64,000 nucleotides of DNA from Paraburkholderia tagetis (GCF_022213065.1 NZ_JAKLJA010000018.1:62001-126000); one strand, 5' to 3'. Counted from the stretch's first letter, positions 18,207 to 27,732 are shown. Translations and numbers: made by a program. The notes: generated by a model not told the origin, from the letters alone.

Positions 18207-18878
18207 TCACTCGCCCTGCTTCGCGGGCGCGGCGGCGGATACAGCGGCCGGCGCACCGGCCGGCGCTCCCGTGGCAGCGGACGAACCCGTAGCGGCGAAA
18301 GTCAGGCGGTCGCCGTTTTCGAGGATGAGCAGGAGCGTTTGCGGCTCGCGCATCTGCACGCCCGAACGCTGGATATGCGCGAGCGCGTCGAGATACGGGC
18401 CTTCGATTGCGCCGCCCGAGCCAATGCAAGCCATGCGTGTGCCCGCGAGCTGGCCGAACGAGAGCAGCCCGTTCTTGAGCGAGTACGTGCCCATGTAGCG
18501 ATTGCAGCCCGAGAAGCCGCTCGCGCGGCGCTGGCCGTTGGCGGTGGAGAGGTCGAGCGTGATGGGCCGCGCGTTGGGCGTGCCCGCAGGTGCGCTGGCG
18601 GCGCCATTGGTGTTCGCGCCCGGCACTGCACGCAGCGTGCCGTCGGCGCGTTTCCATTCGACGAGCTGCCACTGCGTGTTGTCGAGCAACTGCGTTGCCG
18701 CGGGATTGAACGGGTCGGGGGGCGGTGCGGACGTGTCCTGATGAACCGGCAGCTTGCAGGCGGCGAGCAGCAGCGCCGTTGCAGCGGCGGCCGCGAGCGG
18801 CGCGGCGCATGAGACACGTGAGGCGAGCAGGCGCGCAATGTTGCGTGCGGCGGGGCGTGTGCTCGAGCGGTGGGGCAT
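18207..18878 (-). CDS. META/HslJ-domain lipoprotein
   Basis: A 223-residue predicted outer-membrane or periplasmic lipoprotein. After a charged n-region, the hydrophobic stretch ends in LLLAAC, a lipobox with Cys near residue 41. The META/HslJ domain shows the hallmark SGCNRYMGTYSL and LAGTRMAC segments (residues about 118-152). E. coli HslJ is linked to novobiocin resistance; the general role of the domain is unclear. The ATG at 18878 is preferred because AGGA lies 8 bases upstream (GAGGAACGATGCG); a second ATG is 18 bases further out. The C-terminus is an Ala/Pro/Gly low-complexity tail. Confidence 0.88.
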   Translation of the reverse strand: MPHRSSTRPAARNIARLLASRVSCAAPLAAAAATALLLAACKLPVHQDTSAPPPDPFNPAATQLLDNTQWQLVEWKRADGTLRAVPGANTNGAASAPAGTPNARPITLDLSTANGQRRASGFSGCNRYMGTYSLKNGLLSFGQLAGTRMACIGSGGAIEGPYLDALAHIQRSGVQMREPQTLLLILENGDRLTFAATGSSAATGAPAGAPAAVSAAAPAKQGE

Positions 18879-19180
18879 CGCATCGTTCCTCATAACTGGC
18901 GAAGGCGTAAGCGTAACGCACCAAGGGGCGGCATGCGAGCGCAAACGTTCTGCAAAAGTTCATCAAAGCAGGCTTCGCACGCACGATGCGCGCATGATCG
19001 GGCGGCATTCCTGGCATGATCGACGTGCATGTCGGCCGCGATTCATGCTCAATTCATCCACGCGCGGCACGCGTCGATGCGCGGGGTGTTAACATCGGCG
19101 CTCCCTCGTATTTGCCCACCATTCGCCCATTTCGAAGCGCGCGCTCTCTCGCGCTGCCTCACCGTCATTCTGGAGACATC
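18879..19180. other. divergent intergenic region between META lipoprotein and purT
   Basis: 302 bases with no supported gene; it must hold both promoters. A GTTAACATCGG tract near 19087 is the AT-richest spot before purT. No operator could be assigned with confidence. Confidence 0.35.
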
Positions 19181-20401
19181 ATGCAGACCGGCACTCGCAT
19201 CGGCACGCCGCTTTCCGCTTCCGCCACCCGTGTCATGCTGCTCGGCGCTGGCGAGCTCGGCAAGGAAGTGATCATCGCGCTGCAGCGCCTGGGCGTCGAA
19301 GTCATCGCCGTCGACCGCTACGAAAACGCGCCTGGCCATCAGGTCGCGCATCGCGCCCATGTCATCGACATGGCCGATCCCAAGGCGCTGCGCGCGCTGA
19401 TCGATGCCGAGCGTCCGCACCTCGTCGTGCCCGAGATCGAGGCCATCGCCACCGATGCGCTGGCCGCCGTCGAAGCCGAGGGCGCCGCCGTCGTGATTCC
19501 CACCGCGCGCGCCGCACAGCTCACCATGAACCGCGAAGGCATCCGTCGTCTCGCCGCCGAGGAGCTGGGCCTGCCGACTTCTCCCTACGCGTTCGCCGAT
19601 TCGCTCGACGAACTCAAGGCCGGCATCGCGAAGGTCGGCTACCCGTGCGTGGTGAAGCCGGTGATGTCGTCCTCGGGCAAGGGGCAATCGGTGCTCAAGA
19701 GCGACGCCGACGTCGAGCGCGCCTGGCAATACGCGCTCGCGGGCGGGCGCGTGAATCATGGTCGCGCGATCGTGGAGGGCTTCATCGACTTCGAATACGA
19801 AATCACGCTGCTCACCGTGCGCGCAATCGACCCGGCGAGCGGCGCCGTCAAGACGTATTTCTGCGACCCGATCGGCCACCGCCAGGTGGACGGCGACTAT
19901 GTGGAGTCCTGGCAGCCGCAGCCGATGAGCGCGAAGGCGCTCGAGCGCTCGCGCGAGGTCGCGCACAAGGTGACCGAGGCGCTGGGCGGCCGCGGCCTCT
20001 TCGGCGTCGAGCTGTTCGTGCGCGGCGACGACGTGTGGTTCTCGGAAGTGAGCCCGCGTCCGCACGACACGGGTCTCGTCACGCTCGCGTCGCAACGTTT
20101 CTCTGAGTTCGAACTGCATGCGCGCGCGATTCTCGGGCTGCCCGTCGATACGACGGCGCGCGGCCCGGGAGCGTCGGCGGTGATCTATGGCGGCATGGAC
20201 GCACGCGGCATCGCCTTCGAAGGCGTGGCCGAGGCGCTGGCCGTACCGGGCGCGGACCTGCGCCTGTTCGGCAAGCCCGAGAGCTTCGCGAAGCGCCGCA
20301 TGGGCGTGGCGCTCGCGACAGGCGCGGATATCGACGAGGCGCGCTCGCGCGCCCGCACCGCTGCGGCTGCGGTGCGCCCGGTGCCTGGGAGCGCGTCGTA
20401 G
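19181..20401 (+). CDS. purT: formate-dependent phosphoribosylglycinamide formyltransferase
   Basis: A 406-residue ATP-grasp ligase that makes formyl-GAR from GAR, formate and ATP, the folate-independent third step of purine synthesis. Visible are the N-terminal nucleotide-binding start (MLLGAGELGKEVIIALQRLG), the ATP-grasp loop SSSGKGQS near residue 160, and the metal-binding FSEVSPRPHDTGLVTL near 287-302. A GGAG Shine-Dalgarno precedes the ATG at 19181, and the length matches PurT (about 390-400). Single gene, no purine neighbours; purD lies about 28 kb away. Confidence 0.95.
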   Translation: MQTGTRIGTPLSASATRVMLLGAGELGKEVIIALQRLGVEVIAVDRYENAPGHQVAHRAHVIDMADPKALRALIDAERPHLVVPEIEAIATDALAAVEAEGAAVVIPTARAAQLTMNREGIRRLAAEELGLPTSPYAFADSLDELKAGIAKVGYPCVVKPVMSSSGKGQSVLKSDADVERAWQYALAGGRVNHGRAIVEGFIDFEYEITLLTVRAIDPASGAVKTYFCDPIGHRQVDGDYVESWQPQPMSAKALERSREVAHKVTEALGGRGLFGVELFVRGDDVWFSEVSPRPHDTGLVTLASQRFSEFELHARAILGLPVDTTARGPGASAVIYGGMDARGIAFEGVAEALAVPGADLRLFGKPESFAKRRMGVALATGADIDEARSRARTAAAAVRPVPGSAS

Positions 20402-20564
20402 CCAGCACGTAGAAGGCACGTAGCAGGCGGCTGCGCGAGTTACGTGACTTCGGCGGCCTGGCGCGCCGCGGCGTTGATCTGCCGCATTCGCGCTGTTCGC
20501 GCAGCTCCACGCTGTTCGCGCAGCACCAGATAATCGCCGCTTTGTCGCGCGCGCGGCAAGCCCG

Positions 20565-20675
20565 CGCAACCACCTAACGCAACCACGTAACGCAACCGTG
20601 CAACGCAACGCGCACCACGCCGGCGCAATGGTCCAACGCAACGCTCCAGCGCGCCGGTCCAGCGCAACACCGGGA
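20565..20675. repeat. degenerate 13-bp tandem array upstream of the MliC-like gene
   Basis: Units beginning CGCAAC recur every 13 bases (20565, 20578, 20591, 20604; then, after a 33-base irregular stretch, 20637, 20650, 20663). The first two differ at one base (CGCAACCACCTAA and CGCAACCACGTAA). The array ends at the Shine-Dalgarno of the next gene. Confidence 0.75.
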
Positions 20676-20684
20676 GAACCCGCC

Positions 20685-21161
20685 ATGATCCGTGGACGCA
20701 ACGCTGCCCACCGTCTTGCCATCAGCCTTTGCACGTCGCGCGCCGCACGCCCCTCACGTCCCTCACGTCTGGCACCGCGCCGGCTCGCCCCCTGCGCGTT
20801 CGCGCTTGCCGTTCTGGGCGCGGGCATGGGAGCAAGTCTGCTGGCCCCGGCTGCACAGGCCGCCTCGCTCGATGTGCGCGAAATCCAGACCCAGCCGCGC
20901 CACACCTTCCGCTATACCTGCGCGGACGGCAAGACCTTCAAGGTCACCTACATCAACGGCACCAACGGGCAAAGCTTCGCGCTCGTGCCCGTCGAGGGCC
21001 GCAAATTGCTGTTTGTCGGCGTGATTGCCGCGTCTGGCGTGAAGTACGTGGCCGACCGCTACACCTGGTGGACCAAGGGCCCGGGCGCCGACCTCTACGA
21101 TGCAATGAACGAAGGCAGTCCCAAGCCGATCCTTTCCGGCTGCGCCACGATCATGCGCTAG
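20685..21161 (+). CDS. MliC-like exported protein (putative C-type lysozyme inhibitor fold)
   Basis: A 158-residue protein with a long Arg-rich n-region, a hydrophobic core (CAFALAVLGAGMGASLL) and an AQA cleavage site near residue 59. The mature part has the MliC/PliC outline: FRYTCADGKTFKVTYING, then ASGVKYVADRYTWWTKG and a C-terminal Cys that may pair with the first. MliC proteins block C-type lysozyme at the cell envelope; here the lipobox is missing, so it is more likely periplasmic. Start at 20685 is supported by GGGAG 8 bases upstream. Family assignment is moderately sure, inhibitory activity is inferred. Confidence 0.65.
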   Translation: MIRGRNAAHRLAISLCTSRAARPSRPSRLAPRRLAPCAFALAVLGAGMGASLLAPAAQAASLDVREIQTQPRHTFRYTCADGKTFKVTYINGTNGQSFALVPVEGRKLLFVGVIAASGVKYVADRYTWWTKGPGADLYDAMNEGSPKPILSGCATIMR

Positions 21162-21339
21162 AGCCCGCCGCCCGGGCCTTGGCCGGAGCGCTCCCGAGCG
21201 GATTGCACGCTTGCAGGCGCGATCCGCGCCACCGGCGTAATCTGGCGGTCGGTGCGCACGATTCATGCGGATTGCGTGACTCGACGCAACGTCACACGCA
21301 ACCGCACTGACCCGCGCCCGCTGAACCGCGAGGTGGCCG

Positions 21340-22986
21340 ATGAAAGCATCCGATCTGTTCGTGAAGGCGCTCGAAGCCGAGAGCGTCGAGTACGTGTTCG
21401 GCATCCCGGGCGAGGAAAATCTCGATCTGCTCGAATCGCTGCGGCGCTCGAAGATTCGTCTGATCGTCACGCGCCACGAGCAGGCCGCGGGGTTCATGGC
21501 CGCCACCTACGGGCGGCTCACCGGTCGCACCGGCGTGTGTCTCGCCACGCTCGGGCCGGGCGCCACCAATTTCGTGACCGCCGCGGCCTACGCGCAACTC
21601 GGCGGCATGCCCATGCTGATGGTTACGGGCCAGAAGCCCATCAAGACCAGCAAGCAGGGCCACTTCCAGATCGTGGACGTGGTGCGCATGATGGAGCCGC
21701 TCACCAAGTACGCGCGCCAGATCGTCTCGATCGGCAATATTCCGGCGCTCGTGCGCGAGGCGTTTCGCCAGGCGGAGCAGGAGCGCCCGGGCGCGGTGCA
21801 TCTGGAACTGCCCGAGGATGTGGCCGACGAGGAGGGCGATGGCAAGCCCATCCCGAAGAGCTACAGCCGCCGCCCCATCGCCGAGGAAAAGGCCGTCGCG
21901 CACGCGGTGGCGGCGATCTGCACGGCGCGCCATCCGCTGCTGATGATTGGCGCGGGCGGCAATCGCAAGACCACGCGCAACGTGCTGCGTGAATTCGTCG
22001 ATCAGACCGGCATCCCGTTCTTCACCACGCAGATGGGCAAGGGCGTGATCGACGAATCGCATCCGCTGTGGCTCGGCAACGCCACGCTCTCGGACGGCGA
22101 CTTCGTGCACCGCGCGATCGAGCACGCCGACTGCATCATCAACGTTGGCCACGACGTGATCGAAAAGCCGCCGTTCTTCATGCGCAGCGCCGAAGAAAAG
22201 ACCGTCATTCATGTGAATTTTCTGGGTGCCGAGGTCGATCCCGTCTATTTCCCGCAGATCGAAGTGGTGGGCGACATCGCCAACGCCGTCTGGCAATTGA
22301 AGGAGCGCCTCAAGCCGCGCGAGCATGCGTGGGACTTCGCGCGCTTCGCGGAGATCAAGCGCCACTTCGATGCGCATCTCGCGAAGGGGCAGCACGACCC
22401 GCGCTTTCCGATGTATCCGGTGCGCCTCGTGCACGATGTGTATCAGGCGATGCCCGAGGACGGCATCCTGTGTCTCGACAACGGCATGTACAAGATCTGG
22501 TTCGCGCGCTACTACCGTGCGCGCGAGCCCAACTCGCTGCTGCTCGACAACGCGCTCGCCTCGATGGGCGCGGGCCTGCCGTCGGCCATCGCGACCAGGA
22601 TCGTGCATCCCGAGCGCAAGGTGGTGGCCGTGTGCGGCGACGGCGGCTTCATGATGAACTCGCAGGAAGTGGAGACGGCGGTGCGGCTGAAGCTCGACCT
22701 CGTCGTGCTGATCCTGCGCGACGACGCCTTCGGCATGATCCGCTGGAAGCAGGAGAACATGAATTTCCCCGACTACGGGATGACGCTGCAGAACCCCGAT
22801 TTCGTCGAGTACGCCGAGAGTTACGGCGCGCACGGCCATCGCGTGAGCGAAGCGGATCAGCTCAAACCGCTCATGGAGCAGTGCTTCGCGACGCCGGGCG
22901 TGCATGTGATCGACGTGCCCGTCGACTACTCGGACAACGAGCGCGTGCTCAATCGCGAGATCAAGCGGCTGAGCGCGCAGCTCTGA
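21340..22986 (+). CDS. thiamine-diphosphate enzyme, acetolactate synthase-like
   Basis: A 548-residue ThDP-dependent enzyme with the three-domain layout of acetolactate synthase. The catalytic Glu lies in VTRHEQAAGFMAATYGR (about residue 48). LGPGATNFV follows, and the ThDP/Mg motif GDGGFMMNSQEVETAV is near 432-447. It most resembles the catabolic AlsS type that condenses two pyruvates; no regulatory small subunit gene (ilvH) is adjacent, which argues against the valine-isoleucine enzyme. An aldehyde dehydrogenase follows 151 bases later on the same strand, so a role in 2-keto acid or aldehyde metabolism is possible. Confidence 0.85.
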   Translation: MKASDLFVKALEAESVEYVFGIPGEENLDLLESLRRSKIRLIVTRHEQAAGFMAATYGRLTGRTGVCLATLGPGATNFVTAAAYAQLGGMPMLMVTGQKPIKTSKQGHFQIVDVVRMMEPLTKYARQIVSIGNIPALVREAFRQAEQERPGAVHLELPEDVADEEGDGKPIPKSYSRRPIAEEKAVAHAVAAICTARHPLLMIGAGGNRKTTRNVLREFVDQTGIPFFTTQMGKGVIDESHPLWLGNATLSDGDFVHRAIEHADCIINVGHDVIEKPPFFMRSAEEKTVIHVNFLGAEVDPVYFPQIEVVGDIANAVWQLKERLKPREHAWDFARFAEIKRHFDAHLAKGQHDPRFPMYPVRLVHDVYQAMPEDGILCLDNGMYKIWFARYYRAREPNSLLLDNALASMGAGLPSAIATRIVHPERKVVAVCGDGGFMMNSQEVETAVRLKLDLVVLILRDDAFGMIRWKQENMNFPDYGMTLQNPDFVEYAESYGAHGHRVSEADQLKPLMEQCFATPGVHVIDVPVDYSDNERVLNREIKRLSAQL

Positions 22987-23137
22987 AGCACTGGTTTTGA
23001 CGTGCCGCGTGAGCTGCGCTGCGTGAAGTCCCCTGTGAGACGCCAGGTGAAGCGCTACGTGGAGCGCTGCGGCGTCCGTGCTGGTCAACGAGCAGGCGCG
23101 CGCCTTGCTGCGCGCCCGTATTTCCGGAGAACGCGTC

Positions 23138-24574
23138 ATGCTGAAACCGACCTATCCGTACTACCTGGCTAACGAGGCGGTCGCCGCCAACACCGATCTC
23201 GAAGTCACCGACAAATACAGCGGCGAAGTCGCCACGCGCGTCGCGCTCGCCGACGCGAAGGCGATCGATCAGGCGATCGCCGCGGCCGAGGCGGCCATGC
23301 CCGCGATGCGCACGTTCCCGCCCTTCAAGCGCCAGGCCGTGATCGACCACTGCGTCGCGCGCTTTCGCGAGCGCTTCGACGAGCTCGCGATGGCGCTATG
23401 CATCGAGGCGGGCAAGCCGATCAACGATTCGCGCGGCGAAGCCACGCGCCTGATCGATACCTTCCGCGTGGCCGCGGAGGAAAGCGTGCGCATCGACGGC
23501 GATATCGTGAACCTCGAAATTTCGGCGCGCGCGAAGGGCTATCACGGCTACGTGAAGCGCGTGCCGATCGGGCCGTGCTCGTTTATCTCGCCGTTCAACT
23601 TTCCGCTCAACCTCGCCGCGCACAAGGTCGCGCCCGCGCTCGCGGCGGGCGTGCCGTTCGTTTTGAAGCCGGCGAGCCGCACGCCGGTGGGTGCGCTCAT
23701 CATCGGCGAGGTGCTGGCGGAAACCGATCTGCCCAAGGGCGCGTTCTCGATCCTGCCCGCACACCGCGACGGCGCCGACCTCTTCACCACCGACGAGCGC
23801 TTCAAGCTGCTCTCGTTCACGGGCTCGCCCGCCGTGGGCTGGGACCTCAAAAAGAAGGCGGGCAAGAAGAAGGTGGTGCTCGAACTGGGCGGCAACGCGG
23901 CGGCCGTGGTCGACGCGGACCAGGGCGCGAAGCTCGACTACGTGGTCGACCGGCTTGCGTTCGGCGCGTATTACCAGTCGGGGCAGAGCTGCATCGGCGT
24001 GCAGCGCATTCTCGTGCACGCGTCGATCTACGACGCGCTGCGCGAGAAGCTGATTGCCAAGGTGAAGTCGCTCAAGATGGGCGATCCGAAGGACGAAAAG
24101 ACCTTCGTCGGGCCGATGATCTCCGAGTCCGAGGCGAAGCGTCTGGCGGGCTGGATGGAAAGCGCTGTGCTGGCGGGCGCGAAGATCATCGCGGGCGGCA
24201 AGGTCGATGGCGCGATGTTCGAGGCCACGCTGCTCGAAGACGTGGGCCGCGACACCGATCTCTACCGGCGCGAGGCGTTCGGGCCGGTGGCGATTCTCGA
24301 GCGCTTCGACGACTTCGGCCGGGCGCTCGAAATCGTCAACGACAGCGATTTCGGCCTGCAGGCGGGCATCTTCACCGATTCGCTCGCGAACGCGCATCGC
24401 GCGTGGGACGGGCTCGAGGTGGGCGGTGTCGTGATCAACGATATTCCGTCATTTCGCGTCGATAACATGCCGTATGGCGGCGTGAAGGACTCGGGTCTCG
24501 GGCGCGAGGGCGTGCGCTACGCGATCGAGGACATGACCGAGCTGCGGCTCATGGTGATGCGCGAGACGTGGTGA
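23138..24574 (+). CDS. NAD(P)-dependent aldehyde dehydrogenase
   Basis: A 478-residue aldehyde dehydrogenase superfamily protein. The catalytic Cys is residue 285 in QSGQSCIGVQR, and the general-base Glu is in LELGGNAAAV. The cofactor-site FTGSPAVGW is also present. An ATG at 23138 with GGAGA upstream is the start; an in-frame upstream start at 23078 has no support. The sequence resembles the group that includes lactaldehyde and phosphonoacetaldehyde dehydrogenases, but the substrate is not evident. It follows an acetolactate-synthase-like gene and may be co-transcribed. Confidence 0.88.
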   Translation: MLKPTYPYYLANEAVAANTDLEVTDKYSGEVATRVALADAKAIDQAIAAAEAAMPAMRTFPPFKRQAVIDHCVARFRERFDELAMALCIEAGKPINDSRGEATRLIDTFRVAAEESVRIDGDIVNLEISARAKGYHGYVKRVPIGPCSFISPFNFPLNLAAHKVAPALAAGVPFVLKPASRTPVGALIIGEVLAETDLPKGAFSILPAHRDGADLFTTDERFKLLSFTGSPAVGWDLKKKAGKKKVVLELGGNAAAVVDADQGAKLDYVVDRLAFGAYYQSGQSCIGVQRILVHASIYDALREKLIAKVKSLKMGDPKDEKTFVGPMISESEAKRLAGWMESAVLAGAKIIAGGKVDGAMFEATLLEDVGRDTDLYRREAFGPVAILERFDDFGRALEIVNDSDFGLQAGIFTDSLANAHRAWDGLEVGGVVINDIPSFRVDNMPYGGVKDSGLGREGVRYAIEDMTELRLMVMRETW

Positions 24575-25152
24575 GCGTGGGGTGAATTCGCTGCAAAGGG
24601 CCGGATGCGGCCTGTTTTGAGACAGGCCGCCCGGCTCCGGCTCGTGCAGAAGCCCGTTCGCGCGGCCATAGGGATTTATGCCAAGGTGTTACAATACCGG
24701 CCTTTCGCCGAATTGCGTCTGCCCTCGTGGCGGGCTCTGGCCAGGCGTCACGACGTCGACATCGACAGAAGCAGCCGGGCTCAGGCGCGCATGCAAGCGT
24801 GCAGGGCGCACCGGCTGGAAACAAGGGAACGAGCAGGTCGAGCGAGGCCGTGCAGCCGGCGCTCCCTGTGCACCGCGATGGATGGCGTTCCCGCGAAAAT
24901 GCCGGGCATCTTCCGCGAGCCGTCCGGAGGACGGCCGCCGCGGCCGGGAATCGGACAAAGCCGGACAAAACCCGGACAAAACCCGGGCACGAAGCCTGGC
25001 AGACGCCGGGCACAAAGCCGCTGCGGCTCCCGCAGCCCCGTAGCGCTTGCCACGTTTGCCAGCACTTTTCGAAGCAACCCGGCAGTACCCTGTAGTGATT
25101 ATTTGAGGCGCGCCGCGCCTCGCGCGCATAGCGCCTTTATAGCGAAGCCACC
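24575..25152. other. 578-base leader/intergenic region before the DEAD-box helicase
   Basis: No coding gene is supported; the open frames are Arg/Pro-rich and unlike known proteins. It contains an extended -10 candidate at 24687-24695, which would give a transcript leader of about 450 nt. An array of CGGACAAAACC units (24952-24983, with CGGGCACAAAGCC further on) follows, and there are several GC-rich hairpins. The last 50 bases before the ATG are AT-richer (TAGTGATTATTTGAGG). Confidence 0.5.
24687..24695 (+). promoter_or_regulatory. extended -10 promoter candidate for the helicase gene
   Basis: TGTTACAAT: a TG dinucleotide one base before TACAAT (5 of 6 to the -10 consensus). No recognisable -35 lies 17 bases upstream, which extended -10 promoters do not require. 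Confidence 0.4.
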
Positions 25153-26643
25153 ATGTCCGACACAGCCGTCAAGCCCAGCACCGAGACCTTCGATCAGTTC
25201 GGCCTCGCGCCCGAGATCCTCAAGGCGATTCAGGAGCAGGGCTACACGACGCCCACGCCCATTCAGGCGCAAGCCATTCCCGTGGTCCTCACGGGCCGCG
25301 ACGTGATGGGGGCTGCGCAAACCGGCACGGGCAAGACGGCGAGCTTCTCGCTGCCGATCATTCAGCGCCTGCTGCCACTGGCGAGCACGAGCGCCTCGCC
25401 CGCGCGCCATCCGGTGCGAGCGCTGATTCTCACGCCCACGCGCGAGCTGGCCGATCAGGTCGCCAATAACGTGCGCACCTACGCGCAGCACACGCCGCTG
25501 CGCAGCGCGGTGGTGTTCGGCGGCGTCGACATGAATCCGCAATCGGATGAGCTGCGCCGCGGCGTGGAAATCCTGATCGCCACGCCGGGCCGTCTGCTCG
25601 ACCACGTGCAGCAGAAGACCACGAGTCTGGGCCAGGTGCAGATGCTGGTGCTCGACGAAGCCGACCGCATGCTCGACATGGGCTTCCTGCCGGACCTCCA
25701 GCGCATCCTGAATCTGCTGCCGAAGGAGCGCCAGACGCTGCTGTTCTCGGCCACGTTCTCGGGCGAGATCAAGAAGCTGGCCGCCACCTACCTGCGCACG
25801 CCGCAGACCATCGAGGTCGCGCGCAGCAACTCGACGGCCACTAACGTCACCCAGGTGGTCTACGAAGTCGCCGAAGGCGACAAGACCGGCGCCGTGGTGC
25901 AACTGATCCGCGACCGGGGCTTGAAGCAGGTGATCGTGTTCTGCAACAGCAAGATCGGCGCGAGCCGGCTGGCGCGCCAGATCGAGAAGCAGGGCATCGT
26001 GGCCGCCGCGATTCACGGCGACCGCTCGCAAAACGAACGCATGCAGGCGCTCGACGCCTTCAAGCGCGGCGAGATCGAGGCGCTGGTGGCAACCGATGTG
26101 GCCGCGCGCGGTCTCGACATCGCCGAGCTGCCGGCCGTGATCAACTTCGACCTGCCGTTCAACGCGGAAGACTACGTGCACCGCATCGGCCGCACGGGCC
26201 GTGCGGGCGCCTCGGGCGACGCGCTCTCGCTGTGCAGCCCGAGCGAGAAGAAGCAGCTCGCCGATATCGAAAAGCTGATCAAGCGTCCGCTGACCGTCGA
26301 GCGCCTCGTGGTCGACACGCCGGTCGCGCATCACGAAGGCGGCAGCCGTCGCCGCGATGGCCGCGATGGACGCGACAGTCATGAGGGCCGAGAAGGTCGT
26401 GGGGAGCGTGTCGGCCATCGTCGTGCCGGTGCGTACGAGCGTCCGCATCACCACCGCCCGGCGCAGCCCATTGACGATTTCTTCCTGAAACCCTACGAGC
26501 CGTCGCCGAGCGCGCGCAGCAAGGCCGAAGACCAGCCGGCGCCGGCCGCTAACACGTCGCAAAAGCAGAAGCAGCCGCTCGCGGCGCTGCTCGGCGGCCT
26601 GGGCTCGTCGTGGCGTAACAAGCCGACGTCTTCGTCGAACTGA
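25153..26643 (+). CDS. rhlE: DEAD-box ATP-dependent RNA helicase, RhlE-like
   Basis: A 496-residue helicase. In order: Q-motif (FDQFGLAPEILKAI...GYTTPTPIQ), motif I AQTGTGKT, Ia PTRELADQV, DEAD in VLDEADRML, III SATFS, and C-domain motifs V-VI (ATDVAARGLDI, HRIGRTGRAG). A basic Arg/Gly/His tail of about 115 residues (GGSRRRDGRDGRD...) follows and probably aids RNA binding. RhlE proteins unwind RNA during ribosome assembly and mRNA decay. The long untranslated leader is reminiscent of cold-responsive helicase genes such as deaD (inference). Strong terminator downstream. Confidence 0.92.
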   Translation: MSDTAVKPSTETFDQFGLAPEILKAIQEQGYTTPTPIQAQAIPVVLTGRDVMGAAQTGTGKTASFSLPIIQRLLPLASTSASPARHPVRALILTPTRELADQVANNVRTYAQHTPLRSAVVFGGVDMNPQSDELRRGVEILIATPGRLLDHVQQKTTSLGQVQMLVLDEADRMLDMGFLPDLQRILNLLPKERQTLLFSATFSGEIKKLAATYLRTPQTIEVARSNSTATNVTQVVYEVAEGDKTGAVVQLIRDRGLKQVIVFCNSKIGASRLARQIEKQGIVAAAIHGDRSQNERMQALDAFKRGEIEALVATDVAARGLDIAELPAVINFDLPFNAEDYVHRIGRTGRAGASGDALSLCSPSEKKQLADIEKLIKRPLTVERLVVDTPVAHHEGGSRRRDGRDGRDSHEGREGRGERVGHRRAGAYERPHHHRPAQPIDDFFLKPYEPSPSARSKAEDQPAPAANTSQKQKQPLAALLGGLGSSWRNKPTSSSN

Positions 26644-26703
26644 GGCGTTCGGCGCGGCGCGGTTTCTGTTTCCTGTTCCGTTTCGCGCGTTTCGTGTGAT
26701 GAA

Positions 26704-26745
26704 AAAAGCGGCGTGCCGGTTTCGACCGGCACGCCGCTTTTGCGT
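26704..26745. terminator. rho-independent terminator with UUCG loop
   Basis: A 17-bp perfect stem (AAAAGCGGCGTGCCGGT) closed by a TTCG tetraloop (26721-26724), followed by TTTTGCGTTTTT. It lies between the convergent helicase and gluQ genes and can serve both. Confidence 0.92.
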
Positions 26746-26786
26746 TTTTGCGCTCGAATTGCTGTGCGGAATCGTGGGTTACGCGC

Positions 26787-27725
26787 TCATGCGGTGGCCT
26801 GCAACTGCGCGAGACGGCGCTTCCATGCATCGATCGCATCGGCCTGAAAGGCTTCGAGCGTCGCGGGCGCCGGCTCGCGCAGTGCAAGCCCGAGATGACG
26901 CGCGGCGGCCAGCAGCGCTTCGAGCGGTCGCGTGGCATCGAGCGCCAGCGCGCCGGTCTGTTTCGAGAGCTTTTCGCCTTCCTCGTTCATGACGACGGGC
27001 ACATGCAGATACGCGGGCGTCGGCACGGCGAGGCATTGCTGGAGCCAGATCTGGCGCGCCGTGGAGTCGAGCAGATCGGCGCCGCGCACGACGTGGGTGA
27101 TGCCTTGCGCGGCATCGTCCACGACCACGGCGAGTTGATACGCCCACTGGCCGTCCGCGCGCAGCAGCACGAAGTCGCCGACCTCGGTCGCGAGATCCTG
27201 TTGCTGCGGGCCTTGCCAGCGATCGTCAAAGCGGATTAGCGCGGGATTGTTGGCCGCTTGCGCAGGCGCATCGTCCGGCACGCGCAGGCGCCAGGCGCGT
27301 GCGGTCTTGCCGTGCAGGCCGTTGCGGCAGGTGCCGGGATAGATCAGCGTGGTGTTGCGCCGGTGCGCGTACAGTTGCGAATCGGCGATTTCCTTGCGCG
27401 TACAGCCGCACGGATAGACATGGCCCGCTGCGATCAACTGGTCGAGCGCCGCGCGATAAAGGCTCACGCGGCGGCTTTGCCATTCGGGCGGCTCGTCGGC
27501 CTGAAAGCCGAAGCGCTCCAGCGTCGCGAGAATGTCCTCGGCGGCGCCGGGCACCGTGCGCGGGCCGTCGATGTCCTCCACGCGCACGAGCCACGCGCCG
27601 CCGTGCGCGCGTGCGTCGAGCCAGCTCGCGAGCGCCGAAACGAGCGAGCCGAAATGCAGCGGTCCGGTGGGCGAGGGCGCGAAGCGCCCGCGATACCCCT
27701 TATGCGTTCGAGCTGGTGCGCTCAC
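26787..27725 (-). CDS. gluQ: glutamyl-Q tRNA(Asp) synthetase
   Basis: About 312 residues: a truncated glutamyl-tRNA synthetase catalytic domain without the anticodon-binding half, which attaches glutamate to queuosine-34 of tRNA-Asp. The HIGH-like motif is in RFAPSPTGPLHFGSLVSALA, KMSKS is represented by KLSKQT, and a zinc-site region reads YPCGCTRKEI with later Tyr and Cys (YPGTCRNG). The GTG at 27725, 7 bases after the trhO stop, is chosen; an alternative GTG at 27782 would overlap trhO by 50 bases. The tight spacing suggests co-transcription with trhO, another tRNA-modification gene. Confidence 0.9.
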   Translation of the reverse strand: MSAPARTHKGYRGRFAPSPTGPLHFGSLVSALASWLDARAHGGAWLVRVEDIDGPRTVPGAAEDILATLERFGFQADEPPEWQSRRVSLYRAALDQLIAAGHVYPCGCTRKEIADSQLYAHRRNTTLIYPGTCRNGLHGKTARAWRLRVPDDAPAQAANNPALIRFDDRWQGPQQQDLATEVGDFVLLRADGQWAYQLAVVVDDAAQGITHVVRGADLLDSTARQIWLQQCLAVPTPAYLHVPVVMNEEGEKLSKQTGALALDATRPLEALLAAARHLGLALREPAPATLEAFQADAIDAWKRRLAQLQATA

Positions 27726-27732
27726 GCGCGAA

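Noticed and set aside
17821..19017. 398-codon minus frame overlapping the ftsK-META gap and META lipoprotein gene
   Set aside because: Translation is Arg/Ala/Cys-rich with no domain; it overlaps a well-supported lipoprotein gene in another frame and the ftsK upstream region.
24605..25095. overlapping Arg/Pro-rich frames in the helicase leader
   Set aside because: Several frames are open at once because of composition; none has a domain or a good start, and the region looks like an untranslated leader.
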